Part shown: positions 9,418 through 16,814 of the stretch, piece after piece
Numbering within the stretch: position 1 is the stretch's first letter
How the letters are laid out: every line of letters begins with the position of its first letter
From: Clostridium sp. chh4-2
Lineage (GTDB): Bacteria > Bacillota > Clostridia > Lachnospirales > Lachnospiraceae
Length of the DNA: 64,000 nt
Assembly (NCBI RefSeq): GCF_002899675.1
Contig: NZ_PKUU01000005.1
Coordinates: 186,001-250,000, forward strand
Direction: 5' to 3'
Made by a program: the position numbers and the translations under genes
Notes under the pieces: model-generated
What the model was told of the DNA's origin: nothing
The model's database searches: none
Seen by the model: the letters and a program-made list of their open reading frames with translations, nothing else

Positions 9418-9930
9418 ATGTCAACAGAGAAATCAAGGATGCATATAGAAGAAAGACGCATTTTCAGATATACCCGGGCTGACGCATGGGAATATACGAT
9501 ATCACAGGTCGATGTGATGGAAGGTGTAGAGAAAGGAAATGTGAGGTGCCTGTATTTTAATACACCTGGCATGCATGCCGACACAATCGTCGATTCCTGC
9601 TTTCTTACTGTTAGTCAAGAATGTATCGACCAGATTAGGAATGTCATGCTCAACCACTTGGACATTTGCAGATATGATAAAATTGAATTTCCAGCTGTTC
9701 TGGATGGGTTTATCAATACGTTTGAATTTGCGCCTGATAAATCTTTTTCCAATATAATTACTGTTTTCAATATCTCAGCATTCAGAGACGGTGCGAATGT
9801 GGCAATCTTTGGCAATCCTCCATACAAAGGAAAAGCGGTGCTGAATTTATTTGATGAAATATCAAACATACTTTTGGTTCATGGTGTAAGCCCAAAATAT
9901 CTTGCGTTGGATTCTTCTGCTTCTGTGTAA
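9418..9930 (+). CDS. Hypothetical protein in immunity island
   Basis: 170 residues from an ATG with AGGGGGA upstream, 25 bp after the SUKH gene and therefore probably co-transcribed. The sequence is mixed alpha/beta with no signal peptide or membrane segment (segments such as RCLYFNTPGMHADT and VAIFGNPPYKGKAVLN). I do not recognise the family. Location between a SUKH gene and a DUF4241 remnant suggests another immunity-type protein, which is inference from context only. Confidence 0.6.
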   Translation: MSTEKSRMHIEERRIFRYTRADAWEYTISQVDVMEGVEKGNVRCLYFNTPGMHADTIVDSCFLTVSQECIDQIRNVMLNHLDICRYDKIEFPAVLDGFINTFEFAPDKSFSNIITVFNISAFRDGANVAIFGNPPYKGKAVLNLFDEISNILLVHGVSPKYLALDSSASV

Positions 9931-9987
9931 TGCGTTTTTTCAAAGACGGGGAATACTCTAATTCAATTTTAATAAGGAGGCGGCATA

Positions 9988-10313
9988 ATGGGACCTAGAA
10001 AGAATGGCTGGAACTATACGAGCAGGTGAAAGAAAAAACGGTTTGACCTGTGGATTTGAATACCTATTTTGAATTGGAGGTGATCGCCAGTAAGCAGTTG
10101 GCGGTGATGGACATTGGGCTATGCTCCCTCCCCAGCGGGCGGGTACTTGTGCGTGAACCGTTGGTTTATCTGGGGGTACGGGACAGCCAGCCCTATTTCC
10201 AAACTGTTCCTGCTGGAATCTATCGGACAGAGGTGGCTGTAGTTAAGCCGGACGGCGATGGCGGCTGTGCCCGGTATACCGCTTCCCTTGGACAGAGATA
10301 TAATGTAAAATGA
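9988..10313 (+). pseudogene. Remnant of a DUF4241 protein
   Basis: An ATG with GGAGG at 9988 reads only 13 codons before a stop; a second frame from about 10050 encodes the segment LPSGRVLVREPLVYLG ... VPAGIYRTEVAVV, characteristic of the middle of DUF4241 proteins, which are often listed as immunity-type. The C-terminal two thirds are missing. Interpreted as a broken gene; a genuine short protein from the GTG at 10050 is unlikely because it lacks a ribosome site. Confidence 0.55.
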
Positions 10314-10380
10314 TATGATAGAGATAATAAATAATACACACAAAAAGAGGAACCTAAAAACCACAAGAAAGAACCAGAAG

Positions 10381-10503
10381 CTATTTATCTTTTTCAGCCT
10401 CTTTTTTCTCTTGATTTTGCTTTTTTTCTTCCCTTTTCTCTTTAATCCTCTGTTTTATTTTAAAAAATAGTTCTATTGCCATCTGATTTGCAATTTGTCC
10501 CAT
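10381..10503 (-). CDS. Small charged protein, 40 residues
   Basis: ATG at 10503 has GGAGG at ideal spacing. The product begins MGQIANQMAIELFFKIKQ and ends with an extremely Lys/Glu-rich helix (KREEKKQNQEKKEAEKDK). Function unknown; an amphipathic helix with a charged tail could be membrane-associated. Support is the ribosome site and intact frame only. Confidence 0.45.
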   Translation of the reverse strand: MGQIANQMAIELFFKIKQRIKEKREEKKQNQEKKEAEKDK

Positions 10504-10996
10504 GTTCCGCCTCCAAAATTCTGATTTAAGTAAATTATATTATATATAAATATAAAATACAATGCAGAATGTCTATAAACGCACATGTAATCCGGCTCCT
10601 CAATTTTTATTCTGCAATTCCCACTCCCTAATAATAGGATTCCATTCCAGCCCTTTCATTTCAACACCGGCTTATGGGACTTCACAATTGTTTCACAAAT
10701 TTTACAAACTTTTATCACAATATAGCAGTATATTATATTCATCAACAGGTTAATAAACCTTTTATATAGACTCTTTTTCATACTCTGGGCAGTTCCGTAT
10801 TGGGACTGCCCTCCTCCTTGTTTAATCCGGGATTTTCCAGGTTAAATCATCTTAAAGCCAATGTATTAGAACATATAAATCATTCCAGTCTTTCACATTT
10901 CCTGAGATTGCAGGTTTACCTTATTTGTGATATTGTATTTACTAACATACAATACTTTTGAAACATGCCCTAAAATTATATACCTGGAGGAGTTAC
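10504..10996. other. Non-coding gap with one terminator-like hairpin
   Basis: AT-rich and without coding frames that I trust. A hairpin GGGCAGT / ACTGCCC at 10787-10811 followed by a CT-rich run may terminate rightward transcription before the phosphatase gene. Confidence 0.45.
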
Positions 10997-11779
10997 ATGA
11001 AAACAATTATAAGCTTTGATTTAGATATGACATTATTGGATCACGGAACGTGGACCATTCCCGACAGCGCGTTGGCCGCATTGGAACAGCTGCGTAAAAA
11101 CCATATTATCGCCCTGGCCACAGGACGGGACATGGATAACTATTACAGCCGTCTATATGCCGATATGGTAAAACCGGACGCGATTATACATATGAACGGG
11201 ACTAAGATCACTGTAGGAGACCGGTTAATCTATGAACATTATATGGATTCACAGCTTTTAAAAGATGTGATGGAATACGCAGAGCTAAAAGGCCACAGCA
11301 TAGGCGTCACCATCGGTGATGACGATTACTACATACATCCGGAAAAAGTGGTGGAACACGATATGAGACGATGGAATGAATCCGGCAGAAACTTCAAAGA
11401 TCCCAGCAGCCTGATGATGCTGGGCGTGCGCACATTAGCTTACATCGGAGACGAGGCCGGAGCCAGAGAAATCGAATCACAGTTCCCGGAATTGAAACTG
11501 TTGATGTTCGCCGGACGCTGCGGAGCTGATGTTGTGGAAAAAAAGGCATCGAAAGCCCAGGGGCTGATCCGTCTCTGTGAACACTTTAACATCCCATTGG
11601 AGCATACCTTTGCATTCGGAGACAGCATGAATGACTATGAAATTGTTGAACAGGCGGGAACCGGAATCGCTATGGGAAATGCATTGCCTGAATTAAAGAA
11701 AGCCGCCGACTATATAACCACTGCCATCGATCAGGATGGAGTTTGGAATGCCTGCAGGCATTTTGGATTGATAGAATAA
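10997..11779 (+). CDS. Cof-type HAD-IIB phosphatase
   Basis: 260-residue cytoplasmic phosphatase of the HAD superfamily. Motif I is DLDMTLLD near the N-terminus (nucleophile Asp), motif II lies around ALATGRD, and motif IV is FGDSMNDYEIV near the C-terminus; the large C2b cap between them (KPDAIIHMNG onwards) marks the Cof/YbiV group that dephosphorylates sugar phosphates and flavin precursors. ATG at 10997 is preceded by GGAGGAG. Second residue of motif I's DxD is present, so it should be active. Substrate unknown. Confidence 0.85.
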   Translation: MKTIISFDLDMTLLDHGTWTIPDSALAALEQLRKNHIIALATGRDMDNYYSRLYADMVKPDAIIHMNGTKITVGDRLIYEHYMDSQLLKDVMEYAELKGHSIGVTIGDDDYYIHPEKVVEHDMRRWNESGRNFKDPSSLMMLGVRTLAYIGDEAGAREIESQFPELKLLMFAGRCGADVVEKKASKAQGLIRLCEHFNIPLEHTFAFGDSMNDYEIVEQAGTGIAMGNALPELKKAADYITTAIDQDGVWNACRHFGLIE

Positions 11780-11903
11780 GATAGATTAAGACGGTGAGCC
11801 GCTGGAATGGGGAATGAAAGCCGCCGGGAAAACCGGCTGTACGCTTTCTATCCCCGGTTCCCTCGTCTGTGTATGTATTCCGCCACTCCGGCATATCACA
11901 AGT

Positions 11904-12383
11904 TTATTGGATCAGTGCTCCGTCATCTCCGAACTGATAGGTTACGCCGTCAATGGTTTTCTCGCCGGTCACCATATAGCCATCGGCATTGAAATAATAG
12001 TCTTTTCCGTCGATTCTTGCAAAGCCATTGGTATAACAGGTATCGTCTGACATCTGATACCGGCAGCCCTTATCACTCTTCTGCCAGCAGCCGGTCACTT
12101 CTTTCCTTTCAGCTGCCCTAGTTTCAGCTTCTGTGGATGTAGTGGTTCTGTAAGGACATACGCCATCTGAATGAAGATGGGCCGGATTGCCATCGCAGTA
12201 ATAATGTTCGGAATCATGGCCGCTCCGATTCTGATTGTTGTGATGTCCATGGCCGTAACCTGTTCTTCCCGAATGGGCGTTGGCCTCAATCAATACTGAT
12301 GACGGCAGAGTCACGGTAACAGCAGCTGTAAGAAGCAGACAGCTGATCATTCCTGTTGCCAGCCGTTTCATATTCTTTTTCAT
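11904..12383 (-). CDS. Secreted protein with cell-wall-binding repeats
   Basis: 159 residues. A signal peptide with Lys-rich start and hydrophobic core (SCLLLTAAVTVTLP) is followed by a His-rich stretch (TGYGHGHHNNQN), a YHYH-like HYYCDGNPAHLHSDGVCPY motif also seen in other clostridial surface proteins, and two aromatic repeats at the C-terminus (FARIDGKDYYFNADGYMVTG) of the choline-binding/glucan-binding type. Likely anchored non-covalently to the envelope; the His/Cys motif may bind metal, which is inference. Confidence 0.65.
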   Translation of the reverse strand: MKKNMKRLATGMISCLLLTAAVTVTLPSSVLIEANAHSGRTGYGHGHHNNQNRSGHDSEHYYCDGNPAHLHSDGVCPYRTTTSTEAETRAAERKEVTGCWQKSDKGCRYQMSDDTCYTNGFARIDGKDYYFNADGYMVTGEKTIDGVTYQFGDDGALIQ

Positions 12384-12403
12384 TTTCTTTTTCCTCCTGC
12401 ATC

Positions 12404-12431
12404 TTGCTTTTTTACTATATTGTGGTACAAT
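12404..12431 (+). promoter_or_regulatory. Promoter of tRNA-Ala
   Basis: TTGCTT at 12404-12409, 16-bp spacer, TACAAT at 12426-12431, ending ten bases before the tRNA. Confidence 0.6.
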
Positions 12432-12440
12432 AAAGCCTAT

Positions 12441-12513
12441 GGGGATATAGCTTAGCTGGGAAAGCGCTGCGTTCGCAACGCAGAGACCGCGGGTTCGAAT
12501 CCCGTTATCTCCA
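12441..12513 (+). tRNA. tRNA-Ala (anticodon CGC)
   Basis: Acceptor GGGGATA / TATCTCC, anticodon stem CTGCG / CGCAG with loop TTCGCAA (CGC), T-arm CGGGTTCGAATCCCG. No encoded CCA. Confidence 0.95.
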
Positions 12514-12518
12514 CTATT

Positions 12519-12563
12519 TATATGCCGGACTCCTGAGATTATAAGGTTTCCGGTATATTTTTT
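12519..12563 (+). terminator. Terminator after tRNA-Ala
   Basis: An ATATGCCGGA / TCCGGTATAT stem is followed by a T-run. The remaining gap to 12772 holds no gene; a weak GGCC stem near 12745 may end the leftward hydrolase gene. Confidence 0.65.
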
Positions 12564-12772
12564 TGCTCTGGTTCTCCGTTCTGGATCATTGAATCTTACG
12601 CCATGACAGCCGATTGCCGCCCCATGTTTATATCGATTATATCATTACGGAGGAATTCAGGCCACTGGTATTTTCATATTTATTATTTTCCTATGCTTTT
12701 TATTCCCTTATCTTCCCCTCTTCTTTCTTTTATAATGAGATCCGGCCAGTTTAACCGGCCTTCTCCTCTTAA

Positions 12773-13444
12773 TCAATAGCAGTAATAATGATAAGATGTT
12801 TTTAAATATACGCCTTTTCCCTGTTTTCCGCCGGATTGATAAATGACGCAGGAAGGCAGTACGCTTCCATGTTCTAAGAGAATCCTGGCATTTTTCCAGT
12901 TCTGTTCCGTTGGTTCCCGGTCATAGTTGCCGTCCCAAGTGCAGGCATACTGTCCTTTTTGGAAGACGACGTCTTTTATTGTATTAGGAAATTCTTTATG
13001 AGCAACCCGGTTCAGTACCACGGATCCTACATAAATCTGTTCTTCATCGGGATAGCATTGGGCCTCTCCCGCCAGTAAATGAGCCATGATGTACAAATCT
13101 TCCCGGCTGTAAGAGACCGGTGTTTCTGATAAATACTCCGATTTTATATAAGCATATCCTCTGCATGTGGTTACCATGCTCCAGCCATCGAGATCTAAAA
13201 CCAATTCGAATTCTGTATTTTGAAGCGTCTGACCCACGATTCTGGAATGTGTGTTGGGTTCTTCCCGGATGTTGACGCCTTCTGCTGCCGCATATCTGCA
13301 CGCAGTATCTGTGACATATGGTAATTTCATCTCAAACTGTGCTGCTGTCACCGCAGTTTTTTCAACCGATTCTTCCGCCTGCGCCTTGGCAGGCGTGACG
13401 CTTAAATCTAAAACAGTTAATATTATTAATAAAATTTGTTTCAT
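12773..13444 (-). CDS. Secreted SleB/CwlJ-type cell wall hydrolase with SH3 domain
   Basis: About 223 residues: signal peptide (ILLIILTVLDLSVTPAKAQA), an SH3b-like domain at roughly 55-105 (GVNIREEPNTHSRIVGQTL, the usual NxR.....S.xxG pattern), then a Hydrolase_2 domain (AHLLAGEAQCYPDEEQIYVG, VVLNRV, YACTWDG). Members hydrolyse peptidoglycan, classically spore cortex during germination, but vegetative homologues exist. ATG at 13444 is preceded by AGGAGG; a TTG one codon earlier is possible. It is a single-gene unit. Confidence 0.85.
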   Translation of the reverse strand: MKQILLIILTVLDLSVTPAKAQAEESVEKTAVTAAQFEMKLPYVTDTACRYAAAEGVNIREEPNTHSRIVGQTLQNTEFELVLDLDGWSMVTTCRGYAYIKSEYLSETPVSYSREDLYIMAHLLAGEAQCYPDEEQIYVGSVVLNRVAHKEFPNTIKDVVFQKGQYACTWDGNYDREPTEQNWKNARILLEHGSVLPSCVIYQSGGKQGKGVYLKTSYHYYCY

Positions 13445-13499
13445 CAAATCCTCCTAAGCAGTCCTTTCAGAGGATTACCGGTAATCCATTTTTATCTAT

Positions 13500-13527
13500 A
13501 TAAAACCTTGCGTTTGCAACCGCAGGT
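13500..13527 (-). terminator. Terminator of the DUF262-sigma operon
   Basis: Leftward, CCTGCG and CGCAAGG pair with one bulge and are followed by TTTTATAT. It is the downstream end of the sigma/DUF262 transcript. Confidence 0.5.
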
Positions 13528-13550
13528 ATTATAATTCCTTAACCGGCGAT

Positions 13551-14999
13551 TCAGCTTTTGGCTTCCTGTTTCCGATTGATGTTCTTCATATATTTCAATA
13601 AGTCTTTTTTCATGTCCTTATAATTATCTTTTTGGTTCACAATATAGTCGCCTTTTCTCTTAAAAAAATCTACGATCCAATCATCCAGATCGATATCCGC
13701 TTGAAATGAATAAGCCACAAGAGCGGTTAACGAGGCTTTATTTCCCTCATCCAAAAGCGTTGAATTATTATCCACATTTAACGTCAAATCCTCAAGCACT
13801 TCCAGATACTGTTCCATATCTTCGTCCGTCACATTCTTGCATACATTCTCTTTGACGAAACGGATCAGGCTCAAATCAGGGTCTGCCTGTGTTTCTCCTC
13901 CTTCTATACAGAAATAATTCATCATAAGGCGTTCCAGAAGCCTTAACTTTTTAATCACAGTACTTTTGTCCTTTGTGGACTTATTGGCATCCAGATGGTC
14001 AAAGGATTCATTTTCACATTCCGGAAGTTCCGCACAGTGGAGCGAATTGACAAATTCGCGTAAGAACCCGGAAAACCTGTGATCCTCAAGCCCAAGCTTT
14101 GTGAATTTACGAAACAGAGTAAACCAGATAAATGAATTCTTGCTGTTGAATACCTGTCCTGCTTCTTCGTCCACGATTTTCATTAAACGGTCCAGATTCT
14201 CCTCTAATACCGTAAATTCTTCTTTACAGGCGTGTTCATTCAGATATTCTCCCATCTTTTTGCTCTGCTTTTGCCAGTTATCCAGATGAAACATGGCCAT
14301 CACCGATTCGGAAACAACTCTGTCGATCACGCCTTTCTTCTTTTCATTCTCCGTATAGTTCCCGCAATCTTTGAAAAAGCGGTGGGAACCCGATATATTC
14401 TTTACATATCTTGCGACTGAATCCATATAGGTGATGCTGCTCTGAGTGGCATTCATGGACTTTTGATGGTTATATCTGCGAATGTGGTATCCGATCTCCT
14501 CGTCTGTGCAGTCTAAATGCTTGACCACATCCACCGGATAATTATCAAATTCTTCTTTCAATTTTTCAGGAAGATCCTCATATCCGGCCCCGCGCAGGTC
14601 GTATTGAACGCTTTCATATAAGATATTGCCCTCTTCATCCGTAAGCAGTTCGTCGTTTTCGCTTTTCTTGGCCGCCTGATAATAGACGAGGGGCATCTCC
14701 ACAGATTTTCCCAGCTTAAACACTCCGTTCCTGTATTTTTCCAGAGTGGTCAGTCTCTGTAATCCGTCAATCAACCAGAGCGTGACGCCATTTTTTCCCA
14801 GCTGTTCGCAAATTTTAATCGAATCAATATCCTCATGCTTAATAACAGTGGCTACAAAACCGTCTCTGGTCTGTATATCCCACTGGTCCGCTTTCCTTTG
14901 CTGTGGATGATCTCTCCTGAGTTCTCCCCGCTTAAACATGTTCTGAAGAGTAGAATTCATATATGTATCATGCTTTGTTTTGTCTCTCACTAATTCCAT
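13551..14999 (-). CDS. DUF262-domain protein (ParB/Srx-like N-terminus)
   Basis: 482 residues. Residues 70-90 carry IDGLQRLTTLEKY, the conserved DGQQR-type motif of DUF262 proteins such as GmrS, where it binds nucleotide. The C-terminal half is helical with acidic stretches and shows no HNH (DUF1524) nuclease motif, so this is not a complete GmrSD restriction enzyme. The gene follows the sigma factor by 15 bp and must be co-transcribed with it. The ATG at 14999 has GGGGG nine bases upstream; a GTG at 15005 is possible. Role unknown; location argues for regulation, assembly or exclusion linked to the tail cluster rather than generic restriction. That role is inference. Confidence 0.7.
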   Translation of the reverse strand: MELVRDKTKHDTYMNSTLQNMFKRGELRRDHPQQRKADQWDIQTRDGFVATVIKHEDIDSIKICEQLGKNGVTLWLIDGLQRLTTLEKYRNGVFKLGKSVEMPLVYYQAAKKSENDELLTDEEGNILYESVQYDLRGAGYEDLPEKLKEEFDNYPVDVVKHLDCTDEEIGYHIRRYNHQKSMNATQSSITYMDSVARYVKNISGSHRFFKDCGNYTENEKKKGVIDRVVSESVMAMFHLDNWQKQSKKMGEYLNEHACKEEFTVLEENLDRLMKIVDEEAGQVFNSKNSFIWFTLFRKFTKLGLEDHRFSGFLREFVNSLHCAELPECENESFDHLDANKSTKDKSTVIKKLRLLERLMMNYFCIEGGETQADPDLSLIRFVKENVCKNVTDEDMEQYLEVLEDLTLNVDNNSTLLDEGNKASLTALVAYSFQADIDLDDWIVDFFKRKGDYIVNQKDNYKDMKKDLLKYMKNINRKQEAKS

Positions 15000-15014
15000 T
15001 ATCACATACCCCCA

Positions 15015-15572
15015 TTAAAATAATATAGATATATTCTCATAAGAACGGATCGCGGCCATGTGATCCGCATATTCTTTTTCTTTCATATGTAATTGCTCCC
15101 GAATCTCAGGCGGAGCATATCCTTCCATCAATAATTCCACAATTCTTCTCTGCTTTTTAGACAGGTTTTCAAGATACTTTTCTGTTTTTTCATCATTTGG
15201 TATTCCTGCTTCTTCCAATAACTCGTTTTCCAGATCAAAATCAGATGCGATCAGCTCGCCAATTGTTCCCCCCTCCTCTTCCCCAACCGGTTCGTCCATA
15301 GAAATTGTGTTTCTGTCCGCCCTCCTCTTCTCCCTGTTCCGTTTCGTTATCTCCGTCTTAATCTTATTGGACAGACAGGAATATAAAAAGCCTTCAAAGC
15401 TCTGTTTGCTGTCATATTTCCTCAATACATCGACAAATACTTCATTGGCCAGGCTGTAAAAATCATCATAATCCTTGGTCGTTATCCCTCCGTATCTATA
15501 TAAAATCTTATCTACCGTTTTATGCAGACGAACTGCATTGTCCACATAGTAGAACTCTAATTTATCCTGCAT
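15015..15572 (-). CDS. Sigma-70 family RNA polymerase sigma factor
   Basis: 185 residues. Region 2-like segment at about 34-90 (DDFYSLANEVFVDVLRKYD, then GFLYSCLSNKIKTEITKRN, a typical region 2.3/2.4 helix with basic end), an acidic linker, and a region 4-like helix-turn-helix at about 140-185 (LSKKQRRIVELLMEGYAPPE). The frame is open through the tRNA-like gene upstream, but ATG 15572 has AGGTGG at proper spacing. It lies downstream of a perfect -35/-10 promoter containing a LexA box. By analogy with phage late sigma factors it likely directs host polymerase to the first tailocin promoters; direct targets are not known. Confidence 0.75.
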   Translation of the reverse strand: MQDKLEFYYVDNAVRLHKTVDKILYRYGGITTKDYDDFYSLANEVFVDVLRKYDSKQSFEGFLYSCLSNKIKTEITKRNREKRRADRNTISMDEPVGEEEGGTIGELIASDFDLENELLEEAGIPNDEKTEKYLENLSKKQRRIVELLMEGYAPPEIREQLHMKEKEYADHMAAIRSYENISILF

Positions 15573-15622
15573 TGTAGTGATCCACCTTTCCTGATTTACT
15601 GATTTTTTGTACAAAAATAAAA

Positions 15623-15694
15623 CAGCCCATGCGGGATTTGCACCTGCAGATGTACGAGTCAAAGTCGTATGCCTTACTGCTTGGCCAATGGGCT
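15623..15694 (-). tRNA. Degenerate tRNA-Gln (anticodon TTG)
   Basis: Leftward, a cloverleaf folds: acceptor AGCCCAT / ATGGGCT (7 of 7), D-stem GCC / GGC, anticodon stem TACGA / TCGTA with loop CTTTGAC (TTG), and T-stem GCAGG / CCCGC with one A-C mismatch. The D-arm and anticodon arm closely resemble clostridial tRNA-Gln. The T-loop is TGCAAAT rather than TTCAAAT, and the G18G19 pair of the D-loop reads AG, so both partners of the conserved G18-Psi55 contact are altered. It sits between the SOS promoter and the sigma gene. It may be a decaying phage tRNA or have a non-translational role. Confidence 0.65.
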
Positions 15695-15754
15695 GGAAAA
15701 CTCACTTAAATCAACAACTTATAATGGTGTTATTATTCAGAGACCTGGTAAATT

Positions 15755-15778
15755 GCTAATGCCCTGCAAAGTCACAGG
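15755..15778. repeat. Partial copy of the 2.5-kb palindromic repeat
   Basis: Matches 2677-2700 at 22 of 24 positions (core CCCTGCAAAGTCA). It suggests a dispersed repeat family; this copy appears truncated. Confidence 0.5.
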
Positions 15779-15878
15779 AAAGTTCCTGCATACTGCCAAA
15801 ACCGGAACGGACGGCAGAAACCACCGGGACTGTGAATAGTAATATAATGGAATATATTGGCAGAAAACCGGAATTCAC

Positions 15879-15907
15879 TTGACTAGTTATAAACTATTTG
15901 TGATAAT
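15879..15907 (+). promoter_or_regulatory. Sigma-A promoter for small RNA
   Basis: TTGACT at 15879-15884, 17-bp spacer, GATAAT at 15902-15907. It fires rightward into a short unit that ends in a strong terminator. Confidence 0.6.
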
Positions 15908-15913
15908 AAGTGG

Positions 15914-15990
15914 AGTATAGTTTTCCGCTATGCTAGGTGCGACTCATCCCGATGTGCTGGAACACGTTTGAGGGATGGGTCGTTTTTCTT
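15914..15990 (+). ncRNA. Candidate small RNA, about 77 nt, unknown family
   Basis: Lies between its own promoter and a terminator (CGACTCATCCC / GGGATGGGTCG stem at 15940-15982 followed by TTTTTCTTTT). The 5' half forms a second hairpin, GTATAG / CTATGC. It contains no ORF. It is transcribed opposite to the long leader that the LexA-controlled leftward promoter would make, so it is antisense to that leader and could oppose it. The string TGCTAGGTG also occurs in SRP RNAs but the rest does not match. Confidence 0.5.
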
Positions 15991-16000
15991 TTACACCTTA

Positions 16001-16029
16001 ATTATACAGAGAACACATGTTCTTGTCAA
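16001..16029 (-). promoter_or_regulatory. Consensus leftward promoter with internal LexA box
   Basis: On the minus strand TTGACA (16024-16029), exactly 17 bp, then TATAAT (16001-16006): both hexamers are perfect. The LexA box at 16011-16022 occupies the spacer, so bound LexA would block the polymerase. Downstream in order are the tRNA-Gln-like gene, the sigma factor and the DUF262 gene, with about 420 bases of leader before the sigma start. Confidence 0.85.
16011..16022. promoter_or_regulatory. LexA/DinR box 1
   Basis: GAACACATGTTC matches the Firmicute SOS operator core GAAC-N4-GTTC exactly and is nearly palindromic through the centre. Confidence 0.85.
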
Positions 16030-16039
16030 TCCCTTGTTC

Positions 16040-16051
16040 GAACGTATGTTC
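16040..16051. promoter_or_regulatory. LexA/DinR box 2
   Basis: CGAACGTATGTTC again matches CGAAC-N4-GTTC. It overlaps the -10 (TATGTT) of a possible rightward promoter TTGTCA-16-TATGTT (16023-16050), so it may control the polymerase side of the cluster as well. Confidence 0.85.
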
Positions 16052-16482
16052 TGTTTTTGCAAATTTTAATTATCTGCCCTCTCCGAAAATCCAGTAAAAT
16101 CCAGTACTGTCTTCCTTTAAACCCGGCTTTTTCTACTGTTTTATCCTGAAATCCAATGATTTTTCCATGATTTTCTTTCCTTCTTCTTACTTTCAAAACA
16201 CTTTTTTCTTCCGAACACGATCCGCCAATCCTGTTTTTTTAAATCTCTTTCATCATTTATTTAATCGAAACCGTTAATCCTGCATTTTCCAATCTGTCTC
16301 TGTCATATCATTCATTTTTCCTCACAGCAAATTCACTTTTACAAAAACTAAACCTCCAAACCGAGAAGTAATCAGTGTGACCTATACACGTTCCAACCAC
16401 ATCGGAACTTCTTTTCATAAATGTCATAAATGTCGAAAATGCCCGGACAGCATTTTTCAAAACATAATAGGAGGAAATAAAA
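16052..16482. promoter_or_regulatory. Leader of the RNA polymerase operon
   Basis: No gene and no clear sigma-A promoter. Two elements stand out close to the first gene: an inverted repeat GTTCC-N9-GGAAC at 16390-16408 and a tandem direct repeat CATAAATGT x2 at 16416-16433. These are candidates for a promoter used by the element's own sigma factor, which is inference. Confidence 0.35.
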
Positions 16483-16740
16483 ATGAAAAAGAACACAAAA
16501 AGAACAGCTCTCTCCACACCTGACACACCGGCTCGCAGCATCGCCAATCCGGCCCGCCCTCTAACACGGGAAGAACGCCATAAAACATTTGGCGGATTTC
16601 TATATGAAGCGGATTTTAACACGGAATATAAAGGAAATGCGTCGCAGGACGGCTCCACAATCGCCAACCGCATAGCATCCAGCATGCGTTTTGACGAGAC
16701 ATACGCCAACAGACAGGTCATTTGGCAGACTCAGTGGTAA
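16483..16740 (+). CDS. Small hypothetical protein ahead of the RNA polymerase gene
   Basis: 85 residues, ATG with AGGAGG. The N-terminal third is basic and proline-rich (TPDTPARSIANPARPLTREE), the rest has a FGGFLYEADF segment and a tryptophan-rich end. It is followed after 74 bp by the polymerase gene, so it is likely its operon partner, perhaps a small nucleic-acid-binding or regulatory protein. Family not recognised. Confidence 0.6.
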   Translation: MKKNTKRTALSTPDTPARSIANPARPLTREERHKTFGGFLYEADFNTEYKGNASQDGSTIANRIASSMRFDETYANRQVIWQTQW

Positions 16741-16814
16741 TCCGATTTACACCATGAGGATCTTTTTAGAAATAACACGAATAATTGCCTGAAGTTGAAG
16801 TGGAGGAAATCAAA

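Noticed and set aside
13551..14999. GmrSD-type restriction endonuclease
   Set aside because: Only the DUF262 part is present; no HNH motif (DUF1524) in the C-terminal half.
15914..15990. Resemblance of the small RNA to the SRP (4.5S/scRNA) family through TGCTAGGTG
   Set aside because: Only nine bases match; the rest lacks the conserved SRP GGAAGCAG-type core, and the hairpins differ.
16308..16721. Leftward 137-residue open frame opposite the gene at 16483
   Set aside because: Opposite-strand shadow with no ribosome site, rich in Ser/Phe as expected of antisense frames.
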